NCBI GenBank assembly: GCA_964404745.1
Contig: CAYOLG010000007.1
Location: 62,001-126,000, forward strand
DNA length: 64,000 bases
Direction of reading: 5' to 3'
Origin: Pelagisphaera sp964404745
GTDB lineage: Bacteria; Verrucomicrobiota; Verrucomicrobiia; Opitutales; Opitutaceae
In this document: in pieces, positions 61,296-64,000 of the stretch
How positions within the stretch are numbered: the stretch's first letter is position 1
Layout of the letters: each line of letters starts with the position of its first letter
Notes under the pieces: model-generated
Databases searched by the model: none
What the model was told of the DNA's origin: nothing
Seen by the model: only the letters and a program-made list of their open reading frames with translations
Position numbers and translations under genes: made by a program

Positions 61296-61595
61296 TGTTA
61301 AGAGACTCGTTTCCTTTAAATCGCGACCCCTGGCAAGCGCGCATTGCTTGCGGACGCTCCAAGGATCAAATCGTCGATATCCTTCTCGTAAATTTGCATC
61401 GCGGGCGGCTCGCCCGCAGGATTATGTGGGATTCCATCGAAATGCGGGCAAGCCGCCCGCGATCCCAGCAAGGTGACTCTAGCATGTCTGGCGTAAAAGT
61501 GCACTAGAGTCGAGAACGGCTCCCCGCGAGCGAAGGTTCCAGCAAAATCTCATCGGCGCTTGAAACCAATAGGAGAAACCGGTGTTCTCTAGATT
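61296..61595. other. divergent promoter region with a double hairpin
   Basis: It separates the ATPase gene (minus) from the esterase gene (plus) and must hold both promoters. It contains the repeat at 61397-61466. GGAG at 61572 is 20 bases before the esterase ATG and too far for a normal ribosome binding site. Confidence 0.5.
61397..61466. repeat. double GCGGGCGGCTCGCCCGC-type inverted repeat
   Basis: ATCGCGGGCGGCTCGCCCGC (from 61399) faces GCGGGCAAGCCGCCCGCGAT about 25 bases on. The arms are self-complementary and complementary to each other. It is the same family as the single hairpin at 29450-29475. Confidence 0.85.
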
Positions 61596-62228
61596 ATGCC
61601 CGCGTTAAGGCCGCTTTTCATTCTGTTAGTTCTTATTGTTCCAATGGCGCTTTCCGATTACGCAAAGGACTCCAGCAAGACGGTCATGTTTTTTGGAGAT
61701 AGCCTTACGGCCGGTTATGGGGTGGATTATGAAGCCTCGTATCCAATGGCGCTGCAATCGCTCTTGAGAGAGAACGGGCTCCATTGGAAGGTTATTCCCT
61801 CGGGCGTGAGCGGTGAAACGACTGCCGGAGGACTCAGGCGCGTTAACTGGGCTCTTCGCCAACCAGTCGATGTCTTCGTACTTGCTCTGGGGGGCAACGA
61901 CGGGCTTCGCGGGATTGATCTAGAGAACACGCGATCGAATTTGATTGAGACAGCAAATCGGGCCCGGGCGAAGTACCCTGACATTCGTATCGTTATAGCC
62001 GGCATGCAAATGCCTCCTAATCTCGGAGAGCGCTACGCGACAGCCTTCAAAGAATTGTATCCAGAAGTTGCGGAAGCGTTGGACGCGGATCTCATACCTT
62101 TTTTGCTAGAAGGTGTGGGTGGCGAACCCGAGTACAACCAGAATGACGGGATCCATCCAAACGAAGCGGGCCATCGCGTTATCGCCAAGCATCTGTTTAA
62201 TGCCTTGAGGCCGATTTTGGAGGAATGA
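61596..62228 (+). CDS. TesA-like SGNH/GDSL esterase (arylesterase)
   Basis: A protein of 210 residues with a signal-like N-terminus (LRPLFILLVLIVPMALSD). All SGNH blocks are present: FFGDSLTAGYG with the nucleophile Ser, GVSGETTAGG, LGGNDGLRG and the catalytic DGIHPNEAGH. The size and blocks match E. coli TesA, a multifunctional thioesterase/lysophospholipase. The divergent YbbAP-like transporter supports the link with lipid processing. The C-terminus abuts the acetolactate synthase remnant with only about eight bases between. Confidence 0.92.
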   Translation: MPALRPLFILLVLIVPMALSDYAKDSSKTVMFFGDSLTAGYGVDYEASYPMALQSLLRENGLHWKVIPSGVSGETTAGGLRRVNWALRQPVDVFVLALGGNDGLRGIDLENTRSNLIETANRARAKYPDIRIVIAGMQMPPNLGERYATAFKELYPEVAEALDADLIPFLLEGVGGEPEYNQNDGIHPNEAGHRVIAKHLFNALRPILEE

Positions 62229-62235
62229 ATCTGCA

Positions 62236-63175
62236 GGGTTGCCGCAAACGGCGAGAACCTTGCGATCCTGGAAAACCATTTTAGCCCCCATTGCTGATGA
62301 CAGTCATGCTCCAATGGTAGCCAGGGCTTTGTCCAGCAAAAGCGTGTTGGGTTCATGGGCCTTGTAGTTGCGAGCGAACCCACTTTGTAGATACCGTTGT
62401 CGAGACAGGCGATTCCGTCTGAAGGCATAGCTCGCCGAGCGTCGGCCACGAGCCTTTGAGGCACGATCGGGAAGCGGGGGTCGTCATCCTTGTTGGTGAG
62501 GTACTTTTCTACATCTACTTTAACTCGGAAGAAATAACCGTTGTCCAATGAGTAGTCCTTGCCAATCGACGCGGTCATGCGATCGATTGAAGTGGCAAGG
62601 TCACCTATGACTTCTACTTGAGGGAAGTAGACATTGTCCACTTGAGCGGGAATGAAATTGACGTGGATAACTTTTTTGCCACCCAGCCCCATGAAGAAGG
62701 GCGGCTTTTCCACCACATCGTGCCCGACATTGACAATCAAATCGGAACGCTCAATCGCGCAGTGGACATAGTCCTTGTCAGACAAAGCAGCAGTGCCAAG
62801 GAAGCGTTCGTGCCGTTCGCCGACGACTCCCATGCCCATTTGCGTGCAGAAAAAGTAGATGCCTGTTTCGTAGATGAATCTTTCCATAGCCTCTTGCGTC
62901 CGTTTGCGATTAGCCCCGACTCCTATCAATAGCAAGGGACGTTTGGCCTCTCTCGATAAGCTCACTGCTTGGGCTGGGCTCTCTGTATTTGCGTGAGGAA
63001 TGCCGGCTGAGCTACTCTCAAACAGGCTCTGCGAGGCTTCTTACGCAGGGATATCTTCGGGCAACTCGAGATAAACGGCTATTGGTCGCTCTTCTGTGCT
63101 AACGCGGAAGGCTTCCCTCGCCAGTCTGGGGATGGTGTTCCCGTTTACGTTTTGGCGAGACAATCTGGAATAGAT
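62236..63175 (-). pseudogene. acetolactate synthase-type TPP enzyme remnant
   Basis: Reading the minus strand from about 63175: NGNTIPRLAREAFRVSTEER and AVYLELPEDIPA (N-terminal TPP-binding part), then an in-frame TAA near 63042. The central domain follows in the same frame (KRPLLLIGVGANRKRTQEAM, DLIVNVGHDVVEKPPFFMGL). At IYKVG a frame change occurs: the other frame continues NYKAHEPNTLLLDKALATIG, a TGA, and AKMVFQDRKVLAVCG, where the gene is cut off. At least two stops, a frameshift and loss of both ends make it non-functional. The intact enzyme would condense pyruvate with thiamine diphosphate. Confidence 0.85.
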
Positions 63176-63282
63176 CGTGTTCGAGTAGTCCTAACATGGG
63201 GATGGAGGAGATTGGAAGTGCGTGCGATAAAGCCTGTCAAAACGTTGCCAAATTTACGCCAGAAACGGGCTTGCGTTAAGTT

Positions 63283-63294
63283 AAACGATCGTTT
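63283..63294. promoter_or_regulatory. perfect 12-bp palindrome, candidate TetR operator
   Basis: AAACGATCGTTT is exactly symmetric and lies 24 bases before the TetR-family start codon, inside an AT-rich stretch. Autoregulation by the downstream repressor is the natural reading, but it is only an inference. Confidence 0.5.
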
Positions 63295-63318
63295 TAAACG
63301 AATGTTCTAGTAGCTTTA

Positions 63319-63972
63319 ATGAACGAAACGAAGCGGAAAATTTTAGAGGCGGCCGAGGTAGAATTTGCGTTGAACGGCTACGGAGGGGCGTCTGTTCGGG
63401 AGATTACCAAGCGCGCGGACGTGAACGTAGCTGCCATAAATTACCATTTTGGAAACAAGGAATCGCTATATAAGGAGATGGTTCGCAATCGTATCGAGCC
63501 GCTCAATCGCAAGCGAATAGACATGCTTGAGAAGGCACTGGAGTCCAATGACCACTTTCCCCTCCCCTTGGAGCAAGTGGTCGAATTCTTGGTGCGCCCT
63601 ATTCTTGCCGAACTGATGACTGATGATGGGAATGATTTCCGTTTCTTGCGGGTGATTGGAAGGGGGTTGTCAGAGGGACAGGCTTTTATGAGAGACTTCC
63701 ACAGGGAGTTATTGCAAGAGATCGTGGCCAAGTATACAGCGGCGATTTCCGATTCGCTCCAAAATCCTGGATTCGAGAAAGTTGCCTACGGTATGCACCT
63801 ATTGTCCTGCACGATTCTGGGTTCCATGATGCAGCATACCCGCCTCGAGCTTGTGTCAGCAGGCCGGATCGACTTAAATGATGTGGACGGCTTGTGCCAA
63901 CACTTGGTGGCCTATATTTCCGGTGGTCTCAGGGCCGTTTCAGAGGTGGAGATGAGAGGAGTGGGATCGTGA
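63319..63972 (+). CDS. TetR/AcrR-family transcriptional regulator
   Basis: A cytoplasmic protein of 217 residues. The N-terminal helix-turn-helix (about 8-55) reads KILEAAEVEFALNGYGGASV and VNVAAINYHFGNKESLYKEM, canonical for TetR. The C-terminal part (LAELMTDDGNDFRFLRVIGR onward) resembles the TetR_C group that often controls efflux systems. Its stop overlaps a GTG that could begin the next gene, so it is probably the first gene of an operon running out of the window. Confidence 0.93.
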   Translation: MNETKRKILEAAEVEFALNGYGGASVREITKRADVNVAAINYHFGNKESLYKEMVRNRIEPLNRKRIDMLEKALESNDHFPLPLEQVVEFLVRPILAELMTDDGNDFRFLRVIGRGLSEGQAFMRDFHRELLQEIVAKYTAAISDSLQNPGFEKVAYGMHLLSCTILGSMMQHTRLELVSAGRIDLNDVDGLCQHLVAYISGGLRAVSEVEMRGVGS

Positions 63973-64000
63973 AAAGGCCCCGAGCTGAGGGCTATTGGCT
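63969..64000 (+). CDS. possible start of the next gene (partial)
   Basis: GTG at 63969 overlaps the TetR stop and has GAGGAG about ten bases upstream (63955-63960). Only ten codons (MKRPRAEGYW if GTG is read as Met) are in the window. In TetR-led operons an efflux component commonly follows, but nothing here shows it. Confidence 0.35.
   Translation, partial: MKRPRAEGYW

Noticed and set aside
11693..61466. CRISPR array made of the regularly recurring palindromes
   Set aside because: Copies are kilobases apart, in both orientations and of several families, without short uniform spacers or cas genes.

Overview
The window looks like a chromosomal segment of a bacterium of the PVC group, most likely a marine Verrucomicrobiota of the Opitutae type. 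This is inferred from gene content, not from a marker gene. It has two gene pairs of the planctomycete/verrucomicrobial cytochrome-plus-Tat-protein kind, a very dense set of secreted sulfatases, a 1421-residue fusion with a PVC-type propeller/cytochrome c core, a PAS-AraC regulator and a TonB-dependent receptor relic. I saw no rRNA, tRNA, CRISPR array or phage gene.

Layout. 1-3002: a decayed block, a histidine kinase remnant fused to a TonB-dependent receptor remnant. 3015-8708 (minus): a rhomboid protease, then a DUF1501 protein and its DUF1549/DUF1553 partner. 9025-15127 (plus): a sodium:solute symporter, an N-acetylneuraminate-lyase-type aldolase, a BNR sialidase-like secreted protein and an FG-GAP repeat protein. 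15557-25842: seven sulfatases, mostly with overlapping stop and start codons. 26127-29035 (minus): a UxaA-family dehydratase and an MFS transporter broken by two in-frame TAA codons. 29672-35758: four more sulfatases. 36256-41398: a PAS-AraC regulator and the 1421-residue fusion. 41466-44710: two more sulfatases, making thirteen. 44866-49901 (minus): a C15-type peptidase, a DUF1330 protein and a DUF1592/DUF1552 pair. 50345-57789: a stand-alone AICAR transformylase; a DoxX / Gfo-Idh-MocA / discoidin-like set; a GT39-like / ApbE / GT2 set. 58045-62228: an FtsX-like permease and ATPase pair facing a TesA-like esterase. 62236-63972: an acetolactate synthase relic and a TetR regulator.

How it works together (inference). 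The middle of the window looks like an island for desulfating a complex sulfated glycan. Sugars released would be taken up by the symporter and processed by the aldolase and the altronate-type dehydratase. No polysaccharide lyase, classical glycoside hydrolase or formylglycine-generating enzyme is visible, so backbone cleavage and sulfatase maturation must be encoded elsewhere.

The most unusual feature is between the genes. Many intergenic gaps carry hairpin repeats of at least six families. One is a two-hairpin unit found in eight places. Another is a 286-bp MITE-like element with terminal inverted repeats. Some repeats lie directly against, or appear to supply, the start codons and first residues of secreted proteins. 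Four decayed loci in 64 kb suggest ongoing gene loss.
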